Counted from the first letter of the stretch, positions 53,086 to 62,629 are shown. The stretch: 64,000 nucleotides of DNA from Ilyobacter_A sp963675185 (GCA_963675185.2 CAXXOH010000003.1:1426001-1490000); one strand, 5' to 3'. Numbers and translations are program-made. Notes: generated by a model not told the origin, from the sequence alone.

Positions 53086-54312
53086 ATGGAAAAAATAGCG
53101 GTTATTGGCTTGAACTACTATCCTGAAGACTCCTCAACCGGCCTTTACACAACTGAGATGGTGGAGCACTTGTCCAAGGAGTTTGACGTAGAAGTGGTGA
53201 CAGGGTATCCATATTATCCCGAGTGGGAGATATGGAAACAGTATAGGGATAAAAGAGGAGAGTTGATAGAAGAAGCAAATGGGGTAAAGGTATGCAGAGT
53301 CAGACAGTACGTCCCAAAAAAGGTAAATTTTATAAACAGGGTAGTTCACTACTGGGATTTTTACAGGAAAACCTTAAAAGTCTTGAATAGAAAGGACTTA
53401 CGACTTGTAATGGTAATTTTGCCTAATATTTTTCTACTCAAATTAGGCATTAAGTATAGAAAAAAAAATTCTGGATGTAAAATCTGGGCGCACGTGCAGG
53501 ATTTTGAAATAGATGCAGGGCTGGAAACCCTGAAAAAAATAGCTAAGATACCTCTTTTAGCCAAGGTTTTACACAGTATAGAGAAAAGCATGTTTTCTAA
53601 GTTTGACGTGGTGAGCACTATAAGCGACGGCATGATGGCAAAATTGGATAAAAAGGGAGTAGCTGGTGATAAACAGTATTTTTTACCTAACTGGGCAGAT
53701 ATTTCATTTATATTCCCGAAAGAGTCAAGCGTATATAGAGAAAAACTGGGTATAGAAGAAGATGAATTTGTGGTGATGTACTCGGGAAATATAGGAAAAA
53801 AAGAGGACTGGGATACAGTGATAAACTGTGTAAAAAAATTAAAAGATAACTCTAATGTTAAATTTGTCATTGCAGGCGATGGAAACAAGAGGGAGTATGT
53901 CTTCGATAAGCTAAAAGCACTATCAAACGTGATACTGCTGCCTCCACAGCCAAAGGATATGCTGAACGAATTTTTAAATTTGGCTGATCTTCACGTAATA
54001 CCACAGAAGAGAGAGGAAAAGGACAGCTTTATGCCGTCGAAACTGTTGGGGATAACGGCTGTGGGGAAACCACCTCTATGCCTTGCAAACAGAGAGTCTA
54101 GCGTGTATAGGGTTGTGGTGGAAAATGATATTGGATATGTGCTAAACGAAGATGAGTACGATAAGTTCTCTGAAAAAATCCTGGAGATAAGCAGTGATAG
54201 AAAGCATATGGAGGAAAAGGGAAGACGTGCACGGGATTATGTGGTAGAGAATTATGAATACAAAAACATCATGGGAAAACTCAGCAGGAAGATAAAAACA
54301 ACATTTTTATAG
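53086..54312 (+). CDS. Glycosyltransferase family 4 (WbuB/WcaI-like)
   Basis: 408 aa. It starts EKIAVIGLNYYPEDSSTGLY, typical of the WbuB/WcaI group that act on fucose- or GlcNAc-containing units. Then come VVTGYPYYPEWEIW, HVQDFEIDAGLE, MYSGNIGKKEDWDTVI and SKLLGITAVGKP near the donor site. ATG 53086 lies 7 bp after AAGGTGAG and is preferred to GTG 53074. It is followed by gmd and fcl, so an L-fucosyltransferase role is plausible (inference). Confidence 0.9.
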   Translation: MEKIAVIGLNYYPEDSSTGLYTTEMVEHLSKEFDVEVVTGYPYYPEWEIWKQYRDKRGELIEEANGVKVCRVRQYVPKKVNFINRVVHYWDFYRKTLKVLNRKDLRLVMVILPNIFLLKLGIKYRKKNSGCKIWAHVQDFEIDAGLETLKKIAKIPLLAKVLHSIEKSMFSKFDVVSTISDGMMAKLDKKGVAGDKQYFLPNWADISFIFPKESSVYREKLGIEEDEFVVMYSGNIGKKEDWDTVINCVKKLKDNSNVKFVIAGDGNKREYVFDKLKALSNVILLPPQPKDMLNEFLNLADLHVIPQKREEKDSFMPSKLLGITAVGKPPLCLANRESSVYRVVVENDIGYVLNEDEYDKFSEKILEISSDRKHMEEKGRRARDYVVENYEYKNIMGKLSRKIKTTFL

Positions 54313-54329
54313 ATAAGAGGGTGGATAAA

Positions 54330-55415
54330 ATGTCTAAAAAAATAGCTCTCATAACCGGTATAACTGGGCAGGACGGGTCTTTTTTAGCGGAATTTCTGCT
54401 GGAAAAAGGGTACGAGGTCCACGGCATTATAAGAAGGTCGTCATCGTTTAATACCGGTAGGATAGAGCATCTTTATATTGATGAACTGATAAAGGATATG
54501 AAATCAAAGAGGAGTATACACCTCCACTACGGTGACATGAGTGACTCTACAAATTTGATAAGATTAATAAGCGAGATAAAGCCCAATGAGATATACAATT
54601 TAGCGGCTCAGTCGCATGTAAAGGTTTCATTTGAAGTGCCTGAGTATACAGCTGACGTTGACGGACTTGGAGTTTTAAGGATACTTGAGTCTGTGAGATT
54701 TTTAGGGTATGAGAAGGACGTAAAGATATATCAGGCTTCTACTTCTGAACTATACGGAAAGGTACAGGAGGTCCCACAAAGGGAAACCACCCCTTTTTAC
54801 CCTAGATCCCCTTATGCAGTGGCAAAAATGTATGGCTACTGGATAGTGAAAAACTACCGTGAGTCCTACGGTATGTTTGCCGTAAACGGGATACTGTTTA
54901 ACCATGAATCGGAAAGGCGCGGGGAGACTTTCGTAACCAGAAAGATTACGCTTGCTGCCGCCAGGATAGCCCAGGGGAAACAGAAAAAACTCTACCTGGG
55001 GAATCTAAACTCAAGAAGGGATTGGGGATATGCAAAAGACTATGTGGAGTGTATGTGGCTAATGCTTCAGCATGAAAAACCGGAAGACTTCGTAATCGCT
55101 ACCGGAAAGATGCACACCGTTAGGGAGTTCGCCTCAATGGCATTCAAAGAAGCCGGAATGGATATAGAGTGGCACGGAGAAGGCATAGAGGAAAGGGGGA
55201 TCTGTAAAAAGAGCGGAGAAACAGTTATAGAAGTTGATCCTAAATACTTCAGGCCTGCAGAGGTGGATCAGCTACTGGGAGATCCCAGCAAGGCTGAAAA
55301 GCTACTCAATTGGAACTCAACAAAAACCCCGTTTGAAAAACTGGTGAAATTGATGGTGCAGTCAGACATGAAGCTGGTAGAAAAAGAGGAAAAAATAAAA
55401 GCTGTATTTGACTAG
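54330..55415 (+). CDS. gmd: GDP-mannose 4,6-dehydratase (copy 2)
   Basis: 361 aa and very similar to the protein at 3132: ALITGITGQDGSFLAEFLLE, YNLAAQSHVKVSFEVPEY, TSELYGKVQEVPQRETTPF, YAVAKMYGYW (YxxxK) and NHESERRGETFVTRKITL. ATG 54330 (AAGAGGGTGG upstream) is preferred to GTG 54321. The copy is GC-richer than copy 1, so the two have different histories despite high protein similarity. Only 60 bp separate it from fcl. Confidence 0.96.
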   Translation: MSKKIALITGITGQDGSFLAEFLLEKGYEVHGIIRRSSSFNTGRIEHLYIDELIKDMKSKRSIHLHYGDMSDSTNLIRLISEIKPNEIYNLAAQSHVKVSFEVPEYTADVDGLGVLRILESVRFLGYEKDVKIYQASTSELYGKVQEVPQRETTPFYPRSPYAVAKMYGYWIVKNYRESYGMFAVNGILFNHESERRGETFVTRKITLAAARIAQGKQKKLYLGNLNSRRDWGYAKDYVECMWLMLQHEKPEDFVIATGKMHTVREFASMAFKEAGMDIEWHGEGIEERGICKKSGETVIEVDPKYFRPAEVDQLLGDPSKAEKLLNWNSTKTPFEKLVKLMVQSDMKLVEKEEKIKAVFD

Positions 55416-55475
55416 AGCAGATTTTGAATAGATTTTTATAGATTTGCTTTAATTGTGCAAGACGGGAGGATAGCT

Positions 55476-56414
55476 ATGAATACAGACGCTAAAATATATG
55501 TTGCCGGCCACCTGGGGATGGTAGGGTCGGCAATAATGAGAAGGCTAAAAAAAGGCGGTTATGAGAATATAGTTTACAAGAGTTTTTCTGAACTGGACCT
55601 GAGAAGGCAGGAAGAGGTGGAAAAGTTTTTTGTGGAAGAGAGGCCAGAGTACGTTTTCCTAGCTGCTGCAAAGGTTGGCGGGATACACGCCAACAGCACA
55701 TACCCGGCAGAATTTATATATGACAATCTCATGGTGGAAGCGAATATAATAAATTCCGCATATAAATATGGAGTGAAAAAACTGCTTTTTCTAGGGAGCT
55801 CCTGCATATACCCTAAGCTGGCAAAACAACCCATAAAAGAGGAGTACTTAATGGACGGGAAGCTGGAGGAGACCAATGAGGCATATGCAGTGGCCAAAAT
55901 AGCCGGCATAGAGCTCTGTAAATTTTACAGAAGACAGTACGGTTGTGACTTCATATCGGTTATGCCCACAAACCTTTATGGGATAAATGATAACTTCGAC
56001 CTGGAAACAAGCCATGTTATGCCTGCCCTTATAAGAAAATTCCATGAGGCCAAGGTAAAAGGTGAGAAACAGGTGGTGATGTGGGGGACAGGCAAGCCTA
56101 GGAGAGAATTTTTGTATGTGGACGACTTGGCGGATGCCCTGCTACACCTCATGCTTAACTATTCCGGAGAAAAGCATGTGAATATAGGCAGCGGAGAGGA
56201 CATAGAGATAAGGGGGCTGGCCGAGATAATAAAGGGCGTTGTGGGCTACAGTGGCGAGATCAAAAACGACACCAGCAAGCCGGACGGGACTCCGAGGAAG
56301 CTGCTAGACGTCACACTGCTTCACGGAACAGGATGGAAACATAAGATAGGATTAGAAGAGGGGATAAAAAAAGTCTACACCTGGTACCTAGAGAATAAAG
56401 CAAATGATAAATGA
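55476..56414 (+). CDS. fcl: GDP-L-fucose synthase (copy 2)
   Basis: 312 aa, paralogous to the protein at 4846: YVAGHLGMVGSAIMRRLKKG, LGSSCIYPKLAKQPIKEEYL, YAVAKIAGIELCKFYRRQYG (YxxxK) and MPTNLYGINDNFDLETSHVM. ATG 55476 has GGGAGGA 5 bp upstream. With gmd (54330) and manC (62752) it gives this block its own GDP-fucose supply. Confidence 0.96.
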   Translation: MNTDAKIYVAGHLGMVGSAIMRRLKKGGYENIVYKSFSELDLRRQEEVEKFFVEERPEYVFLAAAKVGGIHANSTYPAEFIYDNLMVEANIINSAYKYGVKKLLFLGSSCIYPKLAKQPIKEEYLMDGKLEETNEAYAVAKIAGIELCKFYRRQYGCDFISVMPTNLYGINDNFDLETSHVMPALIRKFHEAKVKGEKQVVMWGTGKPRREFLYVDDLADALLHLMLNYSGEKHVNIGSGEDIEIRGLAEIIKGVVGYSGEIKNDTSKPDGTPRKLLDVTLLHGTGWKHKIGLEEGIKKVYTWYLENKANDK

Positions 56415-56516
56415 TCTGAAAATTTTATTTATAAATAGAGCACTATTGATAGTTTTTAGGTGACTTTGATATCGTAAATGTTAGCCTATACCAATATAGG
56501 AAAAGTGGTGATAATC

Positions 56517-57293
56517 ATGAAAGCTGTTATTTTAGCAGGTGGATTTGGAACAAGGCTAAGTGAAGCAACTCATTTGATACCTAAACCGATGGTGGAAATA
56601 GGCGGGAAGCCCATCTTATGGCATATTATGAAAACTTATTCGCATCACGGTGTGGATGAATTCATCATATGTCTCGGGTATAAAGGATACGTTATAAAGG
56701 AATGGTTTGCACATTATTTTTTACACAACAGTGATGTTACTATCGATCTTTGGGATAGTAGCATAAAAATACATGATAACCATTCTGACCACTGGAAGGT
56801 TACCTTAGTAGACACAGGACTCCATACAATGACTGCCGGAAGGGTGAAAAGGATAAAAAAATATGTAGAGGGAGAAACCTTTTTTTTAACCTACGGAGAC
56901 GGGGTAGGAGATGTGGACATAGCTAAAACTTTAGAGCACCATAAAAAGTTCGGCAAGTCAATAACAGTAACTGCATACAAACCCCAAGGTAAGTTCGGGT
57001 CTTTGCAGCTGGATGAAAAAGGAAACGTAAAAGGATTCACTGAAAAACCTAGGGGAGATGGCATGTGGATAAATGCCGGCTACTTTGTATGCGAACCCGA
57101 TATATTCAACTATATAGACGGGAATGCAGATAATATTATGCTGGAAAAAGGGCCTCTTGAAGATTTGGCAAAATCCGGACAGATGGCTTCATACACGCAT
57201 GATGGATTTTGGAAGCCTATGGATACCCTAAAAGACAATCATGAGCTCAATTCGCTGTGGGATTCGGGGGAAGCACCATGGAAGGTTTGGTAA
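56517..57293 (+). CDS. rfbF: Glucose-1-phosphate cytidylyltransferase
   Basis: Makes CDP-glucose from CTP and glucose-1-phosphate. At 258 aa it is the usual RfbF/DdhA length. MKAVILAGGFGTRLSEATHL, KPMVEIGGKPILWHIMKTYS, the very conserved HHGVDEFIICLGYKGYVIKE, YGDGVGDVD and MWINAGYFVCEPDIFNYI are present. ATG 56517 is chosen over the in-frame ATG at 56478 because it begins the family's canonical N-terminus. It is followed by rfbG. Confidence 0.95.
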   Translation: MKAVILAGGFGTRLSEATHLIPKPMVEIGGKPILWHIMKTYSHHGVDEFIICLGYKGYVIKEWFAHYFLHNSDVTIDLWDSSIKIHDNHSDHWKVTLVDTGLHTMTAGRVKRIKKYVEGETFFLTYGDGVGDVDIAKTLEHHKKFGKSITVTAYKPQGKFGSLQLDEKGNVKGFTEKPRGDGMWINAGYFVCEPDIFNYIDGNADNIMLEKGPLEDLAKSGQMASYTHDGFWKPMDTLKDNHELNSLWDSGEAPWKVW

Positions 57294-57377
57294 GATGATT
57301 TTTCTTTTGGGATACGATCTTAATTAAATATGTTAAGCTAAAATCATATAGCTTTAGCTAATTTATTGGAGGCGCCT

Positions 57378-58457
57378 ATGGAACTCTATAATAATATTTA
57401 TAAAAATAAGACGGTACTGGTTACTGGTCATACAGGATTTAAAGGTTCCTGGCTTTCAATATGGCTGAATAAGCTGGGTGCAAATGTGGTAGGCTACGCC
57501 TTAGACCCCTATACGGAAAAGGATAATTTTGTATTATCAAAGCTAGCTGAAAAGATAGTGGATATAAGGGGAGATGTAAGAGACCGGGAGAAATTGAACG
57601 AAGTATTTGAAAAATATCAGCCTGATATGGTATTTCACTTGGCAGCCCAACCAATTGTCAGGCTTTCTTATAGCATACCTGTGGAGACATATGAAGTCAA
57701 TGTGATGGGGACAGTAAATGTTATGGATTGCATTAGAAAATCTAAAAATACAAGGGTTGGGGTTATGATAACCTCAGATAAATGTTATGAGAATAGGGAA
57801 CAGGTATGGGGATACAGGGAAAATGAGGCTTTTGGAGGTTATGACCCCTATTCTTCTTCTAAAGGAGCATGTGAGATAGCTATAAATTCATTCAGAAGGT
57901 CTTTTTTCAACCCCAAAAATGTGGAGAAACACGGGAAAGCCATTGCCAGTGTAAGGGCTGGAAATGTAATAGGCGGAGGAGACTGGGCAAAAGACAGGAT
58001 AATTCCTGACTGTATAAGAGCCATAGAGGATGGGAAAGAAATAGAGATAAGAAGCCCTGAAGCCATAAGACCGTGGGAACACGTTTTAGAACCTTTAAGC
58101 GGCTACCTCCTCTTGGGACAAAAACTTTGGGATGAGCCTGCGAAATATGCAGATGGATGGAATTTTGGACCAAACTCAGATTCAATAATAAAGGTGTGGG
58201 ATGTAGCTGAAAAAGTGGTGAATATTTACGGTGAAGGAAGCTTAAGGGATACATCGGACACTTCTAGCCCGCATGAAGCGGAGTTACTGCTATTAGACAT
58301 ATCGAAATCTAGATTCCAGCTTGGGTGGAAGCCAACTCTGGGTATAGATGATGCCTTGAAAATGACAGTTGATTGGTACAAGAAATATGGAAGTGTAGAT
58401 ATATATGACCTTTGTGTGGAGCAGATAGGGGAGTTTGTAAAAAAGGGTGAGATATGA
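57378..58457 (+). CDS. rfbG: CDP-glucose 4,6-dehydratase
   Basis: Converts CDP-glucose to CDP-4-keto-6-deoxy-D-glucose. It is 359 aa, with VLVTGHTGFKGSWLSIWLNK, HLAAQPIVRLSYSIPVETYE, TSDKCYENREQVWGYRENEA, DPYSSSKGACEIAINSFRRS (YxxxK) and AGNVIGGGDWAKDRIIPD. ATG 57378 follows GGAGGCG and is better than TTG 57366. It overlaps the following SDR gene by 4 bp. Confidence 0.95.
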   Translation: MELYNNIYKNKTVLVTGHTGFKGSWLSIWLNKLGANVVGYALDPYTEKDNFVLSKLAEKIVDIRGDVRDREKLNEVFEKYQPDMVFHLAAQPIVRLSYSIPVETYEVNVMGTVNVMDCIRKSKNTRVGVMITSDKCYENREQVWGYRENEAFGGYDPYSSSKGACEIAINSFRRSFFNPKNVEKHGKAIASVRAGNVIGGGDWAKDRIIPDCIRAIEDGKEIEIRSPEAIRPWEHVLEPLSGYLLLGQKLWDEPAKYADGWNFGPNSDSIIKVWDVAEKVVNIYGEGSLRDTSDTSSPHEAELLLLDISKSRFQLGWKPTLGIDDALKMTVDWYKKYGSVDIYDLCVEQIGEFVKKGEI

Positions 58458-59392
58458 TGAAGAGTGTACTTGTAACAGGGGCAACCGGATTTGTGGGCTA
58501 TAACTTGGTAAGCAGGCTGTTGGAAGTGAATTATGATGTCTATATATTAGACTTAAAAAGCGTAGGGGACTTAGATTCTACAATGTTGAGGCCCTATAAG
58601 AATAGGATAAAAAGGATTTTTTGGGAAGATATAGAAAACTCGGATATTAAAACAGAGGACGGAAGAGATATAGGGGAGATAGACTACTGTATCCATCTTG
58701 CCTCTTACGGGGTAAACCCAAATGACAATAATTTTGATAAAATTCTGGAAGGGAATATAAAGTTACTGCAAAATATTTTAAAATTTTGTAAAAAAATTGG
58801 GATACAAAAACTTATAAATACCGGCTCAGGATTTGAGTATGGGAATAAGGGGAATAAAAAAATAACGGAGGAAGACCTGCCCGATCCGGAAAGCCTGTAC
58901 GGAGCTGCAAAGAGTTCAGCTTTGTTGTTTGGAAAGATAAGGGCCAAGGAGCTCGGGATCAACATGGTAACGCTTAGGCCTTTTAATATATTTGGAATAG
59001 GCGAGGGAAAAGGGAGGCTTCTTCCGTTTGTATTTGAAAGACTGAAAAATAATGAGGAGATAGACCTTACCCCAGGTGAGCAGGTGAGGGATTACCTGTA
59101 CATAAAGGATGTGGCAGAAGCCTATGTCAAGGTACTTCAGTGTGAGCTTTTTGACAATGAAGTATACAATATTTGTTCTGGTAAAGGTGTGAGTGTGAAG
59201 GAGCTACTGGAGAAGGTGGCAGATATAGTGGGTATAGACGAAGGGCTGCTAAAGTTTGGGGCAAAAAAATACAGGGAAAATGAAGCCATGTATATAGTGG
59301 GAAATAACAGTAAATTTAAAGATAAAACAAATTGGGAGCCGAGATACTCCTTAAGTGATGGAATAGCTGAAATGTACCAAAATTTTAAGTAG
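58454..59392 (+). CDS. NAD(P)-dependent SDR, probable CDP-4-keto-6-deoxyhexose reductase
   Basis: About 312 aa, extended SDR: SVLVTGATGFVGYNLVSRLL, HLASYGVNPNDNNFD, NTGSGFEYGNKG, LYGAAKSSALLFGK (YxxxK) and TLRPFNIFGIGEGKGRLLPF. It resembles RfbJ/abequose-synthase-like and 6-deoxy-hexose reductases. Coupled to rfbG and followed by an RmlC-like epimerase, it most likely reduces C4 of the CDP-keto sugar, perhaps after 3- and/or 5-epimerisation. The product stereochemistry cannot be read from sequence. ATG 58457 is an alternative start. Confidence 0.87.
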   Translation: MMKSVLVTGATGFVGYNLVSRLLEVNYDVYILDLKSVGDLDSTMLRPYKNRIKRIFWEDIENSDIKTEDGRDIGEIDYCIHLASYGVNPNDNNFDKILEGNIKLLQNILKFCKKIGIQKLINTGSGFEYGNKGNKKITEEDLPDPESLYGAAKSSALLFGKIRAKELGINMVTLRPFNIFGIGEGKGRLLPFVFERLKNNEEIDLTPGEQVRDYLYIKDVAEAYVKVLQCELFDNEVYNICSGKGVSVKELLEKVADIVGIDEGLLKFGAKKYRENEAMYIVGNNSKFKDKTNWEPRYSLSDGIAEMYQNFK

Positions 59393-59401
59393 GTGGGAAT
59401 A

Positions 59402-59941
59402 ATGGAAAAATTTATTCTGGAAAAAGAGTTTGCTGACGGACTGAAACTGATAAAATTACTCCCTTTCAAGGATGAAAGGGGGGAGTACGTAAAGTCTTAC
59501 AGCGATACGGGACTAAAAAAAATTGGGATAGACACGAAATTTGTAGAAGACAACTATTTAATTTCGAATAAAGGAAGTATACGCGGACTTCACTACCAAA
59601 AAGAAAATCCAGAAGCTAAACTGGTTAGATGCTTAAAAGGCAGGGTACTGGACATAGCCGTGGATTTGAGGAAAGGATCTAGAACATATAAAAAGGTATT
59701 TAAGCTGGAATTATTTGGCGGCGACAACAGACTTCTCTATGTTCCAGCTGGTTTTGCCCACGGGCTGTTTAGTTTAACGGAATCAGTTGTACTATACAAA
59801 AGCTCCAATTATTATTTTCCAGACGACCAGTATGGGGTATCAGTATTTTCATCAGAAATAAATCTTGAAGAAATCTTAGAGATAGGGGAACTTATTATAA
59901 CTGAAAAAGACAGAACGCTCCCAAGGTTAGAAGATCTTTGA
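59402..59941 (+). CDS. RmlC-like sugar 3,5-epimerase (cupin)
   Basis: 179 aa. KLIKLLPFKDERGEYVKSY, ISNKGSIRGLHYQKENPEA (with the catalytic-type His), RCLKGRVLDIAVDLRKGSRT and RLLYVPAGFAHGLFSLTESV are the dTDP-4-keto-6-deoxyglucose 3,5-epimerase pattern. Here it sits behind rfbF-rfbG, with no RmlA, RmlB or RmlD in the window, so it probably acts on a CDP-4-keto-6-deoxy sugar. ATG 59402 with GGTGGGA upstream is favoured over GTG 59393. It is the last gene of the CDP-sugar group. Confidence 0.88.
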   Translation: MEKFILEKEFADGLKLIKLLPFKDERGEYVKSYSDTGLKKIGIDTKFVEDNYLISNKGSIRGLHYQKENPEAKLVRCLKGRVLDIAVDLRKGSRTYKKVFKLELFGGDNRLLYVPAGFAHGLFSLTESVVLYKSSNYYFPDDQYGVSVFSSEINLEEILEIGELIITEKDRTLPRLEDL

Positions 59942-60196
59942 TGATAGACTATGGACTTTATAGCTGTAACTTAAATATTTCTAGTAGCTAAATTTTTTTG
60001 TGAAGATAGCTTTATCTTTATTGAAGTTTGTATCTGTATTTATATAGGTTCTGGGACAATATTTTTTACATTAAAATTTGAGGCTGCATACTCTACCGGG
60101 CAACTTGAGATTTTAATGTTAATTCTATTTTTTAGAATTTCGGATCTATACACTATAGATTTTACATTTATAAAATAAAAAGGGGGCCTAGCTACG
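59942..60196. other. Intergenic gap with an inverted repeat
   Basis: 255 bp without a gene. acattaaaat (60068-60077) and attttaatgt (60110-60119) are a perfect 10-bp inverted repeat around a GC-richer 32-base loop, followed by T-rich sequence. It is possibly a weak terminator or attenuator between the CDP-sugar genes and the next glycosyltransferase. Confidence 0.4.
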
Positions 60197-61255
60197 ATGG
60201 CAGGTATAACGGCAAATAAAATAAGTATAATAGTTCCCTTTTACAACGTAGGGGATTATATTCGAAAAACTGTTAGAAGCTTAGATTTCCAAACTTATAA
60301 GAATTTTGAAGTTTTTTTTATAAATGATGGGTCTACAGATAACAGCAGGGATATTTTAGAAGAGGAGCTTAAAACAGTTTCCTTTAAATATGAAGTTTTA
60401 AATAAGAAAAACGGGGGTGTAAGCTCTGCCAGAAACATGGGTATAGACATGGCAGAGGGGGAACTCATATATTTTTTGGATGCAGACGACTATCTTTTCC
60501 AAAATACCCTGGAGAAAGTGGTGGAAATGTTCTCACGAAAAAAATGCGACATAGTTTTTTTTAAATATAGAAGGGTAGATGAAAATGGAAACGCTACTTG
60601 GCATTATAACGATATATTTAAAGATGCTTCAGAAGTAGAGAGCGGGAGAGAGATTGCAAAAAAATATATAAACATAGAAGTTTTCATATACAACTGCAGT
60701 ATAGTGTATAAAAAGGATGTCTTAAATGGACTATATTATAGTGAGCATATATCAATGGGGGAAGACCAGGAATTTATAATAAAAGCCCTTTTTAATGCTG
60801 AAAAAGTTGGATTTTTAAATTCAGAACTTATAAACTACTTAAAGAGGAAGGGATCTGTAACAAACAGTGTCTTTACTATGAAAATGCTGGAGCCCATAGA
60901 GTTGTTTAACAACCTGTACAATGACTACAAAGATAAAGATGAGGATTTTAAAAAGTTGCTTTGTAAACGAAGAGCCAGAGAAGTTTTGTGGAGGATAAAA
61001 GAGTATGTGAGAAAAGGAGAAACTTCGGATGTTAAAGAGATGAAAAAATATATAAAGGTGAATATGCTCAATGAAAGGAACCTGCCTTATTTAAATAATG
61101 AAAGTTTAAGATATTTAAGCGGTAAAAATATAATTGAGATTTATTTTTTAAAGTATTTTTTAGGTTTATCAATAAGACTGGTAAAGATTCAATTAAAGCT
61201 TAAAAGGTTTCTCAAGGCTGTTTCTAAAAAAAACACTGTTCTGGAGAGCAGGTAA
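60197..61255 (+). CDS. Glycosyltransferase family 2
   Basis: 352 aa. ISIIVPFYNVGDYIRKTVRS, FINDGSTDNSRD, GGVSSARNMGIDMAEGELIY, FLDADDYLFQNTLEK (DXD) and SMGEDQEFIIKALFN are present, with a long basic helical C-terminus (VKIQLKLKRFLKAVSKK). AAAAGGGGGCC precedes the ATG at a slightly long distance. It follows the CDP-sugar genes and may transfer that sugar (inference). Confidence 0.9.
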   Translation: MAGITANKISIIVPFYNVGDYIRKTVRSLDFQTYKNFEVFFINDGSTDNSRDILEEELKTVSFKYEVLNKKNGGVSSARNMGIDMAEGELIYFLDADDYLFQNTLEKVVEMFSRKKCDIVFFKYRRVDENGNATWHYNDIFKDASEVESGREIAKKYINIEVFIYNCSIVYKKDVLNGLYYSEHISMGEDQEFIIKALFNAEKVGFLNSELINYLKRKGSVTNSVFTMKMLEPIELFNNLYNDYKDKDEDFKKLLCKRRAREVLWRIKEYVRKGETSDVKEMKKYIKVNMLNERNLPYLNNESLRYLSGKNIIEIYFLKYFLGLSIRLVKIQLKLKRFLKAVSKKNTVLESR

Positions 61256-61324
61256 AAAGCATTTTAATTGAGGACAACTTAATATAGCTTAAGAGTAAAT
61301 ATACACAAAGAGGGGGATATTGAT

Positions 61325-62629
61325 ATGGGCGATAAAGTTGTGGTTTTAGGAGCGGGAATTTCTGGAATATCAGCGGCTTACCATTTGAAGGAAAAAGGGG
61401 TAGAGTCAGTTGTTTATGAGAAAAATTCTTCTTGGGGTGGGCTGCTAGACAACTTTGAAATAGATGGATTTAGATTTGATAAATTTGTGCATCTATCATT
61501 TGCGGTAGACGAACATGTCAAAGAAATTTTTTCAAGATCCACGGATTTCTACAGACACACTCCGGACCCATTTAATTATTATAAGGGTTATTGGATAAAA
61601 CATCCTGCCCAAAATAATTTATACCCTCTACCTAAAGAAGAAAAGGAAAAAATACTTTCAGATTTTGAAAACAGAAAAAACAAAGAAATTGATGAGATAG
61701 AAAATTATGAAGAATGGTTGAGGATACAGTATGGGGATTACTTTGCAGAAAACTTTCCCATGAAATACACAAGAAAGTATTGGACTGTGGAGGCAAGTGA
61801 ACTGGAGACTAAGTGGGTCGGAAAAAGAATGTACAGGCCTACTTTAGAGGAGGTAAAAAAAGGGTGTGAAACGGCAGAAACACCAATTACGTACTATGCA
61901 AAAGAGATGAGATATCCAAAAACCGGGGGGTATAAATCTTTTCTTAAGAGCATGGTGGATGGATTGGATATAAAACTCAACAAAAAAGTTGTCGAGATAG
62001 ACGTAAAAAATAACAGGATAGTACTTGATAACGGAGAGTCACAGGAGTACGACAAGTTGATTTCAAGCTTGCCTCTTCCTGATATGTGTAAACTGATAAA
62101 GAGTACTCCAAAAGAGGTTTTGGATGCATCTGACAAGCTTTTATGGACTGGAGGATACATAGTCTCCCTGGGGTTTAATAAACCTGACATACACAGAAAT
62201 TTATGGTTTTACATTTACGACGAGGATATTATACCCGCAAGAGTTTATTCCCCTAGCAGAAAGTCTCCGGATAATGTGCCGGATGGCTGCAGTTCCATAC
62301 AGGCTGAAGTTTACTTTTCAAAGGATAAAAAAATTAACATATCTCCAAAGGATATACTGGAAGATACTATAAATAAGTTTATCGGCATGGGTATTTTTGA
62401 AAGAGAGGATATAGCTGTTAAAGATATTAGGGAGGAAGAGTATGCGAATATAGTATTTAAGCCTAGCATATATCAAAGCAGGAAAATTGTTTTGGAGTTT
62501 TTGAGGGGCCTAGACATAGTCACAGTTGGAAGATTCGGAGAATGGAAGTACTTGTGGAGTGATCAAAGCCTTATAAGCGGTAAAATTGGGGCAGAAAAAG
62601 TATTGGACAGTATGCAGTCACAAAAATAG
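61325..62629 (+). CDS. FAD-dependent oxidoreductase, UDP-galactopyranose mutase/protoporphyrinogen oxidase-like
   Basis: 434 aa. KVVVLGAGISGISAAYHLKE is a GxGxxG FAD site, followed by YEKNSSWGGLLDNFEIDGF, the amine-oxidase/mutase-type second FAD motif, GGYKSFLKSMVDGL and a C-terminal VTVGRFGEWKYLWSDQS near the flavin. Such proteins in polysaccharide loci are often called NAD(P)-binding or protoporphyrinogen-oxidase-like; a mutase-like action on a nucleotide sugar, or oxidation of a sugar, are both possible. GAGGGGGA precedes the ATG. It is not part of haem synthesis by context. Confidence 0.82.
   Translation: MGDKVVVLGAGISGISAAYHLKEKGVESVVYEKNSSWGGLLDNFEIDGFRFDKFVHLSFAVDEHVKEIFSRSTDFYRHTPDPFNYYKGYWIKHPAQNNLYPLPKEEKEKILSDFENRKNKEIDEIENYEEWLRIQYGDYFAENFPMKYTRKYWTVEASELETKWVGKRMYRPTLEEVKKGCETAETPITYYAKEMRYPKTGGYKSFLKSMVDGLDIKLNKKVVEIDVKNNRIVLDNGESQEYDKLISSLPLPDMCKLIKSTPKEVLDASDKLLWTGGYIVSLGFNKPDIHRNLWFYIYDEDIIPARVYSPSRKSPDNVPDGCSSIQAEVYFSKDKKINISPKDILEDTINKFIGMGIFEREDIAVKDIREEEYANIVFKPSIYQSRKIVLEFLRGLDIVTVGRFGEWKYLWSDQSLISGKIGAEKVLDSMQSQK

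Noticed and set aside
53361..53888. 175-codon frame on the minus strand
   Set aside because: It is antisense to the GT4 gene at 53086, with low-complexity composition and no family motif.
56517..59941. 3,6-dideoxyhexose (abequose/paratose-type) pathway
   Set aside because: rfbF and rfbG are present, but no RfbH-type 3-dehydrase gene is in the window.
61325..62629. Haem-pathway protoporphyrinogen oxidase
   Set aside because: The similarity is to the general FAD fold only; all neighbours are polysaccharide genes and no haem gene is present.
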